Positions 1-10,127 of a DNA stretch of 64,000 nucleotides are shown piece after piece. Origin of the DNA: Symbiodinium sp. CCMP2592 (Eukaryota > Sar > Dinophyceae > Suessiales > Symbiodiniaceae); contig CAJNDT010003824.1 of NCBI GenBank assembly GCA_905221615.1, forward strand, positions 616,882-680,881. Direction: 5' to 3'. The notes below the pieces were generated by a model, which saw only the letters and a list, made by a program, of their open reading frames with translations, searched no databases and was not told the origin of the DNA. Every line of letters begins with the position of its first letter. The stretch's first letter is position 1. The position numbers and the translations under genes were made by a program.

Positions 1-2814
1 GCGGCTAACGGGTGATCTTCCCTGAAGGATCTGGGCGGCGGGGGATGGATTAAAGCGAAAGTACGTCTACAACGACATCCTTGCAGCTTAGGATTTAGGT
101 GTGCTCGCACTTCTCTCTCCGGCTTTTGGACCTGTTCTGTGGAGGCTCCAACCATCCGCGTGGGGTTGGCAGGCATGCTGTTGTCAGGGTTCTGCAGAGC
201 TCCTACACTGGTTCTGCGGCCGTTGGCCGTTTCAGGAGCGAGCAGCACAAAACGACACACGGCTCCTGTATTCGAATGACGAAGCCAACGATCGTATCGG
301 GCCGCAAACACGACAAAATCTGACAATGTAAACCCTAAACCCAAGGTGGCCGGGCTGGTTTTGCTACTGGCCCTTGCGGATGGCAGCCAAGCTGGGTTCT
401 CGGCACTGGGCTTCAAGTGCTTTGGACGGGTATCCTTGTCTGCCGCTGACAGAGCTGAACTGGTAGGATCTGGGATTCAGGATTGAATTTGTAAGGAGCC
501 GTTGGGGTCACCACAAGCGTTACATAAAGCTGCAGGGGCTCGAGGTGTCTGGGACTTAGCCTGGGAAGCTGGGCTTTCGGCCGAAGCCCACTGCAGTCCT
601 CAAACCGGTCTTGAACACCTGTCCCCGTTTTCTGACCCTTCCGAACTTCATTCCCCGAGCCTTACGTGCTCCCAGGTTTATACGCCAGGGAACTCGGCCA
701 CGGCCGCGGCACTGAGCATTCAAGGGACTCGCGTTGTGTCTGAACTGTAGAGCCAGAGCTAGAGCTTGACCAGGCCCGGCGGAAGGCTCGACTCGCCGAG
801 ATTGAAAAGTCCTTGTCTTCCATGGCTTCGCTCCAGGCCCGAGGGGTTTATGCAAGTCTGGTACAAGTAACGTCTTCCCACTGCATTAGATACTGCAGTA
901 GCCGGCACGTGCAGCTTTTATCGAGCCAGCTGCTTAACACCGGGACTGAATGGGACGTCTAGAGAGTCGATATAAGGCTCTGAGGAGGGCCACCACCGAA
1001 AGCTTTGCGGATTTTTTCTGCAGGCGCAGCAGGAGGAGCAGCTCGCCAAGACGGCGGAGTAGCTCGCCCAAACGAGAACGCTCTTGCTGGAGGCAGGTGG
1101 GAGTGCTCCGAAGCGCGCTTCGAGCAGCTTGTGCCCCACCGACTCCCCCCATTGTCAGCGGTCTCACCCCAACAGACGAATCTTGAACCTTACGCGTATC
1201 ATGAGCATGCGACCAAAGAGCGCATATCATCACGAATCGGCAACATGCCAGAAGCATGTCCGGCGAAGCAGCATGCCACACGGCCGTTCATGACGCTTGG
1301 GCTTCCAGCTAACCCGGAGGCTCGTTTACGGCCTTATTTCCCTATACAAACCAGAACAGCGCGAAATCAACAACTACCAATACATACCAGTACTGTTTTC
1401 GGGGTTCCTTATTATGAGAACGGTATAACATATCATCAAGCCCTGTTCTAATTCTTCAGGCTCCTATGTTGTTCTGTTTGATGGCGTCCCGCGGACTTCC
1501 GAACAAGCTAGAAGGGACACCCAAAGCATCGGAAACGCACACACGCAAAGAACTGTCAACCCCAATGTGCTCGTCGCGGGCCGGAGATCATCGTGGGGAA
1601 ACTGGGTGCCCAGCAAAATTTCAAAAACACCCGCCAACAGTGTGTATCGGCCACCGAAGACATGCAAAACATGCAATGCGCTCGTTGTGGGCCCAAGATC
1701 AGAACCCGGCCGACGTGGTGAAGCTGAGGTCCCCTGAAAGAGTATAGATCCAGCAGGCGTGATCAATCCAAGCTGCCGCCTTCTGCCGAACTGTTCGTGG
1801 CTTCTCTTGCTGGAAGCCCTCACCCATTTCCCACAGCCGGCATGAAGGCTTGGGAGACTTCGTGAGGGAGCACCAAGATCATAGTTCCGACCGCCCTGTG
1901 TGGTGGAACTAACGTCCTCTGAATGAGTAATTAAATCCAACACGCATCTACATCATGTCTTTGGCCGAAAACGCGCACTCATCTTCCGCTGCCGGCACAA
2001 AGCCTTCTTAGGTCAGAACCGGGTCTGGAACCAAAAGCACCATCAACAGGACGAGGATGCGGAAGCGACTGAGAAACCCATCGTGGAGACGAGCGTGCCG
2101 CCTACAACGACCACCACATCCATCACCACCACGAGGGGGCGGCCTCCGGCCATTTCTTTGAAAGAGGCTGCCAAGCGAGGCGACGTGGCGGCCCTCGCGC
2201 AGCACCTCCAGGCCCGGTTGCTCTCGCAGTAGAAGGGCGAGTGGTGATTCTTTCGGGAGAGTGTGAGAGCTCCCTGCCGAGGCTGGTTCCGATTTGAATG
2301 CCGAACTGGACTATGACGGATATAAATTGGGATGGACCGCGGCGCACTTCGCCGCGTATAACGGCCACGCGGCGGCGCTGAAGTTCCTCCACCAGGCGCA
2401 TTTTGGAGTTTAAGGCGCCGTAGAAGCCGTAAGCCGCCTCCGACTTTTCCCTGTGAGGCGGGCGCCAACCTGAGCGCGACAACCATCTATGCAAACACGC
2501 CGGCCTTCTTTTCAGCCCGGGAGGGGAAGGCAGAGGCGCTGGAGGCACTGGCCAAGGCCGGGGCTGCAGCTTTGCAGAGTCTTTCTATAAGAGGACCCAT
2601 CCCCTTCAAATCATGGACGAGACTCGGAGAGGCTTTTCCCCAACGTCGTCAAACCGTCAAACCCTCTGAAAGTGCCAAGAAGGAGGTTCCTTTTCGGTTT
2701 CCACTCTGAGGCTGGGGCCGACCTAGAGACGCCCGACAATCATGGACGGACCCCTGCGCACGCTGCCGCTTCCGACGGCCGCGTGGACGCGCTGCGGGTC
2801 CTCCTCCAGGCGCA
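1..2814 (+). repeat. Segmental duplication, copy 1 (partner 32410-35111)
   Basis: The first 2.8 kb is repeated in the same orientation at 32410-35111, including exons, introns and spacer. From about 2000 to 2640 the two copies differ at only a few positions. Upstream they differ by several indels, such as about 83 bp at 163-245 present only here. The copy here also has about 47 bp more near 2664-2710. The duplication may start before the window. Confidence 0.93.
751..836 (+). CDS. Coiled-coil exon of Ank-1
   Basis: The exon follows a TGTAG acceptor and reads DQARRKARLAEIEKSLSSMA, a highly charged amphipathic helix. It stops at CTCCAG before a GC donor. The paralogue at 33107-33192 encodes the same peptide, which supports coding origin. 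Its role is unknown; it may be an oligomerisation segment ahead of the ankyrin domain. Confidence 0.6.
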
Positions 2815-3009
2815 CGAGGGCAGGAAGTCCTTCGCTGATATCCGGAGTTCTGTAGATGTCGTAGGCGAGGCCAAAGGGGGAGAGCTCTCCTTGCCGAGGC
2901 CGGGACCGACTTGAATGCCAGATTGGAAAGGGACGGAGGCTACGGGGGATTCACCGTGGCGCACTTTGCCGCGAAGCACGGCCGCGCGGCGGCGCTGAAG
3001 TTCCTCCAG
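2012..3009 (+). CDS. Ank-1 ankyrin exon block
   Basis: Five exons can be placed from AG|GC/GA splice motifs: 2012-2211 (cap exon with SLKEAAKRGDVAALAQHLQ), 2282-2395 (WTAAHFAAYNGHAAALKFLH), 2458-2556 (AGANLSAT...EALEALAK), 2711-2809 (AGADLETPDNHGRTPAHAAA) and 2899-3009 (FTVAHFAAKHGRAAALKFLQ). Lengths are 200, 114, 99, 99 and 111 nt. The ankyrin exons after the cap keep phase 0 and open with Ala-Gly. Donors are GC for most and GA after 3009; all acceptors are AG. The TPAH/TAAH tetrapeptides are the ankyrin helix-1 signature. Exons 2 to 4 are intact here, although the upstream part of the locus is broken. Confidence 0.8.
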
Positions 3010-3109
3010 GAGGCGCCTTTTGGAGTTCTTCGGGCGCCGTCGAAGCCGCCTCCGTCGACTTTCTCCCTGTGTGAGGCGGGCGCCAACCTGAACGCGACAG
3101 AACCGTGTT

Positions 3110-3800
3110 CCGAGCCCCTTCTGGCTCCCGACAACACCGACAACCTTTTCACCCTCAGCCCTACACTCCTTAAGCCTAAATCCTCAACCCATATCACCAC
3201 CCCCTTACCAGAGACCGTCCTTGCATGAAGGCTTTGCGCTGTGCGATAGCGCGGTTCAAGTTTGAGCGTTTCCCTCGGGTCACAAAAGCCTCGCGGAAAA
3301 AGAAGCCTCGGCTCAGTCCTTCGAAGAGCGGAGGTTTCTTCTTAAGGCTCTATTGCAATAATACACTGTAAGTTTGAAGGCTTCTTCAAAGGTCACCGTG
3401 ATTTCTTCCCCGGTTCAGAGGGTTTTTAGGCTAAGGTTTAGTACTAGGTGGCAATTTGGGAAACTTTTAATTTCCCTTATGGTTCCTATAGAGGTACCTA
3501 TTCATAAATACTTTTCAGAGCCCCAAAACCACATCCCAGAGTCGTTTGGCGCTTTGTGGTTGGGGGCCTCGGAGATTTTGACTCGCTGCCAGCGTCGGCG
3601 TCGCCGAAAGGCCCCAGAGATCCTGCAAAGGAGTTTCCGAAAATTCGGGGTACCTTATTTTGGGGTCCTATTCAGGGTACCATATTAGGGTCCCTATTTA
3701 CGGTACCTTATTTTGGGGTCCTTATAACAAGGATCTACCATATTAGGGTCCCGATTTTGGCTTCTACTCCTCAACCCTCAGCCTTGAACGCCCAGCGGCC
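3110..3800. other. Spacer between Ank-1 and Ank-2
   Basis: Apart from the MITE-like copy at 3631-3758 I see no supported gene here. The short open frames do not match any paralogue in the window. Confidence 0.5.
3631..3758. mobile_element. Palindromic MITE family 2, divergent copy
   Basis: The copy starts with GAGTTTCCGAAAATTCGGGG and carries the family's alternating motifs GGTACCTTATTTTGGGGTCC and CCATATTAGGGTCC. These recur in the copies near 45.5, 49.0 and 55.8 kb. The right terminal arm is not recognisable. Confidence 0.55.
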
Positions 3801-3827
3801 GTGAGGTGTTCGCATTCGCATCCGTTG

Positions 3828-4526
3828 TTTGCCAGCTTTGGGCTCGTATTGCAATTTTGTGCAAGTTTGTCAACTCCAAGCTTCAAGTACGCGATGCTGG
3901 CCGCGGGCTCAGTTTTCCGGTGTAGTTCCTCGGGCGTGGATGCTTCAGGAGCGCCTTCTGAGACCCGTCGCTGCCTAGAATCTTCGGCTGGAAACATTTG
4001 AATGTATAGCACAATGTGGTTTAGGGTGTCCACGTCAGGACGGAATGACGAAACTATGGAAGCTACCCCTTCATCCCAATCCGATCTGTAGGATGTGAGA
4101 TGTAATAAACAGCTGGTGTAAGGTGACTCATCTGGTCGCGCTGGCCACGATCGCCATTGTGGATGGCACGGTGGGCTCCCGGCACAGGGTTGCAGCTGCT
4201 GCACTGGTGGGATTCTGAACTTTCAGCCACGGAAGAGGGGTGCCTGCGCGGGATGGGAGTTCGAATGGTGCACATGCCTTGAGACGATGCAAAGTCAAGT
4301 TCCCGGTTCCATGACGGTAACTTGCAGGCCAAGCCTACAGAAAGCCTGAAGCAACACACTACGTACTTGCCTCAACCCTGTGCCCAAAAGCCTAAAGCTC
4401 AAATCACAGCTTCAAGCCGACACGCTACCTTCCAAAGTCCTGGTTTCGATTTTCTCTAGGTGTCCATTCAGGGGAGCCTGGCCGCGGCCAAGGAGCAGGA
4501 CCTGGAGGGAGCCCCTTTCGCGAGAT
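3828..4526 (+). CDS. Ank-2, 5' exons (upstream of the retrotransposon nest)
   Basis: Three stretches are shared with the other ankyrin loci. About 3835-3925 encodes FGLVLQFCASLSTPSF followed by YAMLAAGS, and is similar to DNA at 28.2, 32.3 and 45.5-45.7 kb. About 4132-4210 encodes a hydrophobic segment beginning LVALATIAIVDGTVGS, matching LVVLATIAIVDAT near 46.1 kb and a membrane-like segment at 341-430 and 32.69 kb. From 4460, after a TTTTCTCTAG acceptor, VSIQGSLAAAKEQDLEG matches VSIQGNLATAKEHDP at 46352. The hydrophobic segment could be a signal anchor. These exons were presumably joined to those at 23.5-26.4 kb before retrotransposon A inserted. Exon borders are approximate. Confidence 0.5.
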
Positions 4527-4551
4527 AGGAATATTGGAAAATTGCAGAGGG

Positions 4552-4585
<34 letters not shown>

Positions 4586-4614
4586 TTCCCCCTATATCTC
4601 TCTCTCTCTCTCTC
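4552..4614. repeat. (CT)n microsatellite, left half
   Basis: A CT-rich dinucleotide tract ends exactly at the start of the left LTR of element A. The tract resumes after the right LTR at 23400, so the element landed inside a microsatellite. Confidence 0.9.
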
Positions 4615-4807
4615 TGTTAAATGACACGAGCCCAATGTGCACCCGAATGTTCCTGATGCAGTAGAGAATGCTACGATGCCGAATGGCATTGGCTCAAGAC
4701 TGGATCAAGGCTTGACTGCACAAAGGAATGTTTGCATCTGTGTGACTGGGGAAAATGATTGATCTTGGGTGTCCCGCTAGGACTGATTTGTACTGTTGAT
4801 TCTTTCA
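4615..4807 (+). repeat. 5' LTR of element A
   Basis: The repeat is 193 bp and TG...CA bounded. It matches the 3' LTR at 23210-23399 and carries several GAATG/GACTG pentamers. It also holds a stretch ending TTGGCTCAAG at 4689-4698. Confidence 0.93.
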
Positions 4808-4820
4808 TGGTAGGTATCAT
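4808..4820 (+). promoter_or_regulatory. Primer-binding site of element A
   Basis: TGGTAGGTATCAT follows the LTR directly. The leading TGGTA and the internal GGTATCA resemble the complement of an initiator-tRNA 3' end, the usual primer of Copia elements. Confidence 0.6.
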
Positions 4821-5835
4821 GGAGAGTTGGAGAAATGGGAAGATTGGTCGTGGCAGCTGAAGCGATATGTAGGATTGTACAAGCCACTGGCAAAACTGTT
4901 AATGGACGATGTGGAAGGATCAAATGTTGCCATCACTGACGATCTGTGTGAAGCGTTCAATGTTCAGCAGAATCGAACTCAGAATGATCAGCTTTCACTG
5001 TTCTCGAGACAACTGGCGTATATGCTAGCGCAAATTACTGATGGCGCTGCGCGAGCGATTGTGCGCAATGAAGATACTGAGAATGGATTTGAGATCTGGA
5101 GACGATTGTATAGTCAGTTCTCACTGGCGGAAAGAGCGCGTTCTACGAATCTCCTGAATGAGATTATTGGCTTCAGGTTGAGAAATGACCACCTGGAGAG
5201 TGATCTGAGTGAGTTTATCATATTGAAGAACAGACTGGGAAACCGCTTGACAATGACCTGCTTGTCACATTGCTAATGCAGAAGACTGTTGGTCCTTTGC
5301 AGCAGCATTTGAGGTTGAATGTCAGGAATATCAACACGTTCAAAGAAGCACTGGAAATTATCTACAGTTGAATCAAGAGCAGACACCTGCCTGTCCCGAG
5401 TGGCAGGACTGACCATGGAGGTCAAGCTGATATGGATGTAGGAGCAATGAAAGGAAAGAAAGGAATGAAAGGCAAAGGTTACAAAGGAGGAAAAGGAATG
5501 TACCAAAGGAAAGGAAAAGGATGCAAGGGCAAAGGAATGCTCAAAGGATACAAAGGGAAAAGGAAAGAGCAAAGGAAAAGGAAAAGGTATGAAAAGAATG
5601 AAAGGAAAAGGAAAACGACAAGGATGCTTTCTGTGTGGCGACACGAGCCACTGGAGTAGAGAATGCCCGAAAGGAAAAGGAAAAATGGCAGCAGTGACGG
5701 AAGATGAACAAGGAAATGGAACAGAATGGAGTGATGATTGGAATCAGTGGAGTCCGGATGATTGGTCGGATGATGACTGGTCCTGGGAAGAACAGGATTG
5801 GAATGGTGAGTGGATTGGTTCTGTCGATGGTCCGG
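4809..5835 (+). pseudogene. gag: Gag of element A (frameshifted)
   Basis: The N-terminal part runs to a stop at 5274-5276 and includes LSLFSRQLAYMLAQI and NGFEIWRRLYSQFSLAERAR, typical of Copia capsid regions in dinoflagellates. After a frameshift near 5240 the reading continues in another frame to about 5371 and ends in a stop. A Lys/Gly-rich tract follows (5430-5600). A CCHC zinc knuckle at 5625-5666 reads CFLCGDTSHWSRECP, spaced C-x2-C-x4-H-x4-C. No convincing ATG opens the frame. Gag would package element RNA in cytoplasmic particles, but this copy is not translatable as one protein. Confidence 0.8.
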
Positions 5836-5861
5836 TGACTGGTCTTGTGGTTTGAGGACGA

Positions 5862-6488
5862 ATGGAGTTCTTGAGGACTGGTCCTGGAACACTCAGGAAT
5901 GGTGGTGCATTGAGTTCCGGAGTTCCTCCAATGCCGAACCAGAATGTGCCAAACTTGAGGAAGTTGCCTGAGAATGGTCCGATTGGTTTCGACGACAGCT
6001 TGATTGAGTTTCACATGCAAGCTGGACTGGTCGACAAGTCTTGGATATTGTTCGACAGTGGAGCTTGTGCGAATTGTTGTCCAGAATGGTTCGCACAGGA
6101 TTACCCGACGCTTCCGTTGAATAAGAGTGCACCCTCACTGCGAAGCTTGTCTGGAAAGACACTGGATGTGCAAGGCAGGAAGATTGTGCAACTTGACGGT
6201 GGTAATGGTCACTCGTTGAGCGTGCATTTTTATGTGTGCACTGGCATACCGTTTCCACTGGTTGGTGTTGCGCGACTGTTGTTGCAAGACTTCTGGACTG
6301 TAGTGGCGAAAGACTACATGGGGTTGATTGACCCGACTGGCAATCCTGTTCCGATTGTGCGACAAGGGACACTGGTGTATTTGACACCGACTGTGATTCC
6401 CTACAGTGTTGCAAATGCGGCAAGACTGGCAGCAACTTGCTTGCCGGAGGTTATGTCGGGGATGGAGAAAGATCTTGGTGCCTTTTAG
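5862..6488 (+). pseudogene. pro: Aspartic protease region of element A
   Basis: The frame contains SWILFDSGACANCCPEW. The DSGA motif, with its Asp codon at 6054-6056, is the retropepsin active site. The protease would release Gag and Pol parts. The frame ends at 6488, and Pol resumes in another frame around 6437, so it is cut off from integrase. Confidence 0.75.
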
Positions 6489-7584
6489 AACTGCGTGGAG
6501 TGTCGGACGTGCATGATTGTTCGATTGACCACCTTTGTCAGATTGGTGCCTTGATTGCTTCCGCTCAAGGAATGAGATCCTCCGAAGGTGGAAGACGGGA
6601 CACCTGGGAGGTGAATGAAACTGAGCTGAAGTTGATTCGTCATGTGAAAGTCTGGCGACATGAAATGTTGGACCCTCGGATCAAACTGGCAAATCGAATG
6701 CCGGTACCTGTGCTTCGCTTGACTGGCGAAAGAGTCACGCACAAGATGTACCGAGATGGTTCGACTGTCACTGTCAGAGATGCCAATTTCTTGAGAATGA
6801 CGAATACCAGGCCGCGTGATGAAAAGGATTGGCGAGGACGAATGGAATTTGGACTGACGCACAAACCTCAGCGCAAGCATGCGCAAAAGAGTGCGCCACG
6901 TCCTCATGATCCAATGGTTGGCAGAACGCCTCCACTGGCGAATGCTGACCTTGCCGAAATGGAGCAGACTTCCGATAATTCTCCCGAAAGCCCGAGCCAA
7001 CACTGGCGAAGAGCCAGAAGAACTGGATCGCAAAGTGCGTGCGAGTCGGAATGTTGAGGAGCATGAGCTTGAGCATGCATTGCGGTCACTGCCTCAACAT
7101 GGTGAGAAAATGAAGGAGTTGTTGTTGCAACTGTTCAATCTCGAGGATCCTGAGACTGCAGCACAGAGGACTGCAGATAGATGGTTCATCCTCCCTCGAT
7201 ATTGGGTAAGAATGCATCATGAACTGCGTGATTGCTACTTCCATCCGGATGATGCCAAATCTCCCGTTGATGAACAGTTGAGTGATCACTTGTGGTGTGA
7301 TAGGTACACAATGTTCTTTGACTCGAGTGATCCCACAATGATCGATACTGGCCATCAAAATGAATGGGCAGACATCGAGCCTGATGGATCAGTGAAGAAA
7401 GGTGAGGATCCACGGAGTCCCACTGGACACAAGTGGACTGGATAGTTGGTCTGTGCCGCTGGATCGCCCTACTGCTGGTGAGAATGCCGAGCAGGAGACT
7501 GAGGATCGGAGTGCATTGAAGCCGAAAATCCTGAAGGTTTTCGGAGAACCCTCAGAGAATGAACGGCGATTGCACGAATTGTGA
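6437..7584 (+). pseudogene. Protease-integrase linker of element A
   Basis: Two overlapping frames (6437-7057 and 6879-7445), and a short one to 7584, read as hydrophilic Pol sequence with no named domain. Frame changes near 6990-7040 and 7430 mark decay. Placement between protease and integrase zinc motifs is the main reason to call it Pol. Confidence 0.55.
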
Positions 7585-8287
7585 CTCATCTCCCTTATAG
7601 GGACTGGTGCGAACACTGCGTGAAGTCTAAAGGAAGACAGAGTCATGCAGTGAAGAAAAAGAATGATCGGCAACCTGTGATTCAGATTGATTTCTCGTTT
7701 ATGTCGACTGACAATGACCTTCCGAAGCGCACCGTTGTGAATGCTACGGATGTCCAGACTGGATATTCAATGGCTGTCGTACTGCCTTCGAAAGGAAGTG
7801 TCGAGAAATATGGAGTTGCCGAATTGTGAGGAAGTTTGGGACGTTTGGGATTGTCCAACATGACAAAGAGGCGCCACTGAAAGCAATGGCGCGTGACCTC
7901 CGCAAGGTTGTTGGAGGAATGTCCATGAGGGCTGCCCCGACTGGGCACTCTCAGAGCCAAGCAAATGTTGGCAATGCTCAGCGGGCGCTATATGGCCAAC
8001 TGCGAACACTGCTTTCCCAAGTGGAAGAATCCACTGGAGTGAAAGTGAGCTCCGAGTCACCACTGTTCACATGGAGTGTGAAGCATGCGCAATGGCTGAT
8101 TCATCGGTACATGATTGGAGCTGACGACAAGACTGCCTACAGCCGTCGCTGGAATCGAGAATACAATGGCTCACTGTGCATGTTTGATGAATTGAGTGGT
8201 AGAGTGCGTGTTCCCAAGGCTGGATCTCAATGGTTCAGCGGAGTGTACCTTGGTAAGGACACTGAGGCAGATGAAGTTGTTCTTGGG
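7581..8287 (+). pseudogene. int: Integrase of element A, catalytic Glu region altered, split by element B
   Basis: The HHCC-type end is seen as THLPYRDWCEHCVKSKGR and the first catalytic Asp lies in IQIDFSFMSTD. A frameshift near 7826 separates this from GIVQHDKEAPLKAMARDL, which holds the second Asp, and SQSQANVGNAQRALYGQLRT. Copia integrases normally have a Glu in that last motif (as in VERA), but here the position reads Gly or Asn. The frame runs through FSGVYLGKDTEADEVVLGN. It continues after element B at 18198 with NANGVFKVRTVKRRSPSR, so B split a single exon-like frame. Confidence 0.8.
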
Positions 8288-8291
8288 AATG
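8287..8291. repeat. Target-site duplication of element B, left copy
   Basis: GAATG here is repeated at 18198-18202, immediately outside the two LTRs of element B. Confidence 0.93.
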
Positions 8292-8464
8292 TAACAGATA
8301 GTTCAATTTTCCCCCATGTACAGAAACATACAGGAATCCAGTGTTTCACCGCAGGTCAAACCAAGGCTCAAGCACGGACCAACAGTGGAGCTTAGACTGG
8401 AAAAGAATCTGAAGCTCGTGCCGTGATTATAAGAAGTATACTGGTATAAGGGCTTAAACTTTCA
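8292..8464 (+). repeat. 5' LTR of element B
   Basis: The repeat is 173 bp and differs from the 3' LTR at three sites (C/T, A/T, C/T). Promoter and polyadenylation signals are not evident by eye. Confidence 0.95.
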
Positions 8465-8478
8465 TGGTAGCGGAGCTG
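8465..8478 (+). promoter_or_regulatory. Primer-binding site of element B
   Basis: TGGTAGCGGAGCTG abuts the LTR. It matches the usual initiator-Met tRNA primer site TGGTATCAGAGC at 10 of 12 positions. Confidence 0.75.
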
Positions 8479-8704
8479 TTGGCAAAGGCCAGCAGCTGAA
8501 CAAGCAGAGATCCAGGGAGATCAAGCAAAGATCAAAGGAAAGCGAGAAGTTACGGTTAATCCAAGAACGTCTTGCTAAGGTTGGAGAGAAAGAAGAAGCG
8601 AGAAGTTACGGCGAAGCCAAGAACCTCTTGCAGTGGTGAAAGGACAGCGTGGAAGTGATAGACCTTGAGCCAGTTACATACAGACCTGCCAAAGTGTTGG
8701 AAAG

Positions 8705-10115
8705 ATGGAGCAACAAGGACAGCAAGCTCAACAACCTCAGCAGCCCATGAACCCCCAACAAGGGCAGCAAGCAAGGTTCGAGCAGCTGATGAACAAGTTA
8801 GGTCAAGCTACAGAAGCTATGGCAAGAGTTGCGCAGGGCTCTGCAGCCCAGCAAGCACAATTGGCCACGGCAATGAATGAATTGGCAAAAGCCCAAGCAT
8901 CACCAAAGGCTGGTTCACCCGGACAACCTGCCTCAGTAAGCTTTGATACAGGAGGAAAGATCCTCAAGCCACCAGAAGTGTTTAATCCTGCAACGATTGA
9001 AGAGGAAGTGTCGCAATGGAGCGATTGGGCATTTACGTTCAAGAACTTCTTAGCGTTCATGGATCAAGAATTCCTGAGTGATTTGAAGACAGCAGAAGAA
9101 GAGAAAGCAGAGATAAGCTCAGGGGTGACCAACTCATTCTTCAAGGGTGAGATAGGAAGAGTGAACAGAGGAACAAAGCTTTACTCAGTGTTAAGCAGCT
9201 ATCTGAAGAACAGACCTCTGAAAGTGTTGAGAAGTGTAAGCGGGATGAATGGATTTGAAGTGTGGAGAAATAAAGTTGACGGCCGAATTAGAGCCGACGT
9301 CCCGTTCAAGGAGTCTAGCAATGGCTCAAGCGTTGGTTGGATTTCCGGCCATGAGCAAAGGAGCATCGCTGATGGACTACGTCTTGACGAATGAAAAGCT
9401 CACATCAGAGTACGAGAAGATTTCAGGGTTGAAGTACGACGACAATTTGAAAATTGGTACTCTGTTGAAAGGGATTCCACAGCACCTCAAGCAGCACGTG
9501 ATGGTCGATATCACTGATAAGACCACATATGAAGAGTTGAGAGCAAAGTTGCTGCAATATGAAAGAAGCAATCAGACATGGTCAGCTGAAAACATTTTAG
9601 GAGCGCTGAGTGTTCCAGACCCAACGTCACACTCAAGCAACAAGGCTTACCAAGGACCAATCCCGATGGAACTTGATAGATTGCATTTAAGGAAAGGTAA
9701 AGGCGATGGAAAGGGTAAAGGTGACAAAGGAAAAAGTGGAAAAGGTAAAGGAGACAAAGGAAAAGGAAAAGGATATGGAAGAGGAAAATGTGGCAGAGGA
9801 AAAGTGAAAGGAAAAGGAAAAGGCTATGGTAAAGGAAAAGGATTTGGAAAGAAAGGTGGAAAGAGTATCAGGCAGGCTGAAGGAAAAGGCTACGAAAACG
9901 CGAAAGGAAAAGGTGGACAGAATGGACCTGTATGTTTCAATTGTGGTAAGACCGGACATTACTCTTCGGAGTGTTGGTCGGCACCGAAAGGTAAAGGAAA
10001 AGGTGGAAAAGGAAAGATTCGGAATGTCCAAGAGACAGGTGAGGAAGAATGGTATGAAGAGCAAAGTGCAAGTTCTTCTACACAGCCACAAGTAAGAGCA
10101 CCGCAAGGAACATAA
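8705..10115 (+). pseudogene. gag: Gag of element B (one frameshift)
   Basis: The ATG at 8705 opens a Gln-rich N-terminus (MEQQGQQAQQPQQPMNPQQG). The capsid-like part includes WSDWAFTFKNFLAFMDQEF and MNGFEVWR. A single frame change near 9265-9285 moves the reading into the frame ending at 10115, with ELEPTSRSRSLAMAQALVGF. That frame holds a Lys-Gly repeat tract (about 9690-9900) and a zinc knuckle at 9933-9974 (CFNCGKTGHYSSEC, C-x2-C-x4-H-x4-C). The zinc knuckle and basic tract should bind element RNA. The frameshift could be mutation, assembly error or programmed; only the first two look likely, since it lies inside the capsid domain. Confidence 0.85.
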
Positions 10116-10127
10116 GGAAACGAGCAA

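Larger units (their letters stand above)
341..3110 (+). pseudogene. Ank-1: broken ankyrin-repeat family gene
   Basis: This is one of four paralogous loci of an ankyrin-repeat family in the window. Readable pieces, all on the + strand, are a hydrophobic exon (about 341-430), a charged coiled-coil exon (751-836), a second coiled-coil exon (about 955-1081) and an ankyrin block (2012-3009). In the second coiled-coil exon the intact Ank-3 copy reads AEQLAQ, but here the Gln codon is TAG. One T is also missing in the run before CTGCAG, although a splice acceptor there could bypass that. The last ankyrin exon starts at 3076 with AGANLNAT and then loses all similarity, so the 3' end is missing. Ankyrin repeats mediate protein-protein contacts; the partner is unknown. 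I treat it as a pseudogene, but a shorter product cannot be excluded. Confidence 0.7.

Noticed and set aside
163..245. 83-bp difference between the segmental copies as an intron
   Set aside because: The junctions do not offer GT/GC/GA-AG borders; a plain indel is simpler.
5273..6435. Phe/Ser- and His/Ser-rich minus-strand frames
   Set aside because: They mirror the Gag Lys-Gly tract, zinc knuckle and protease of element A on the + strand.
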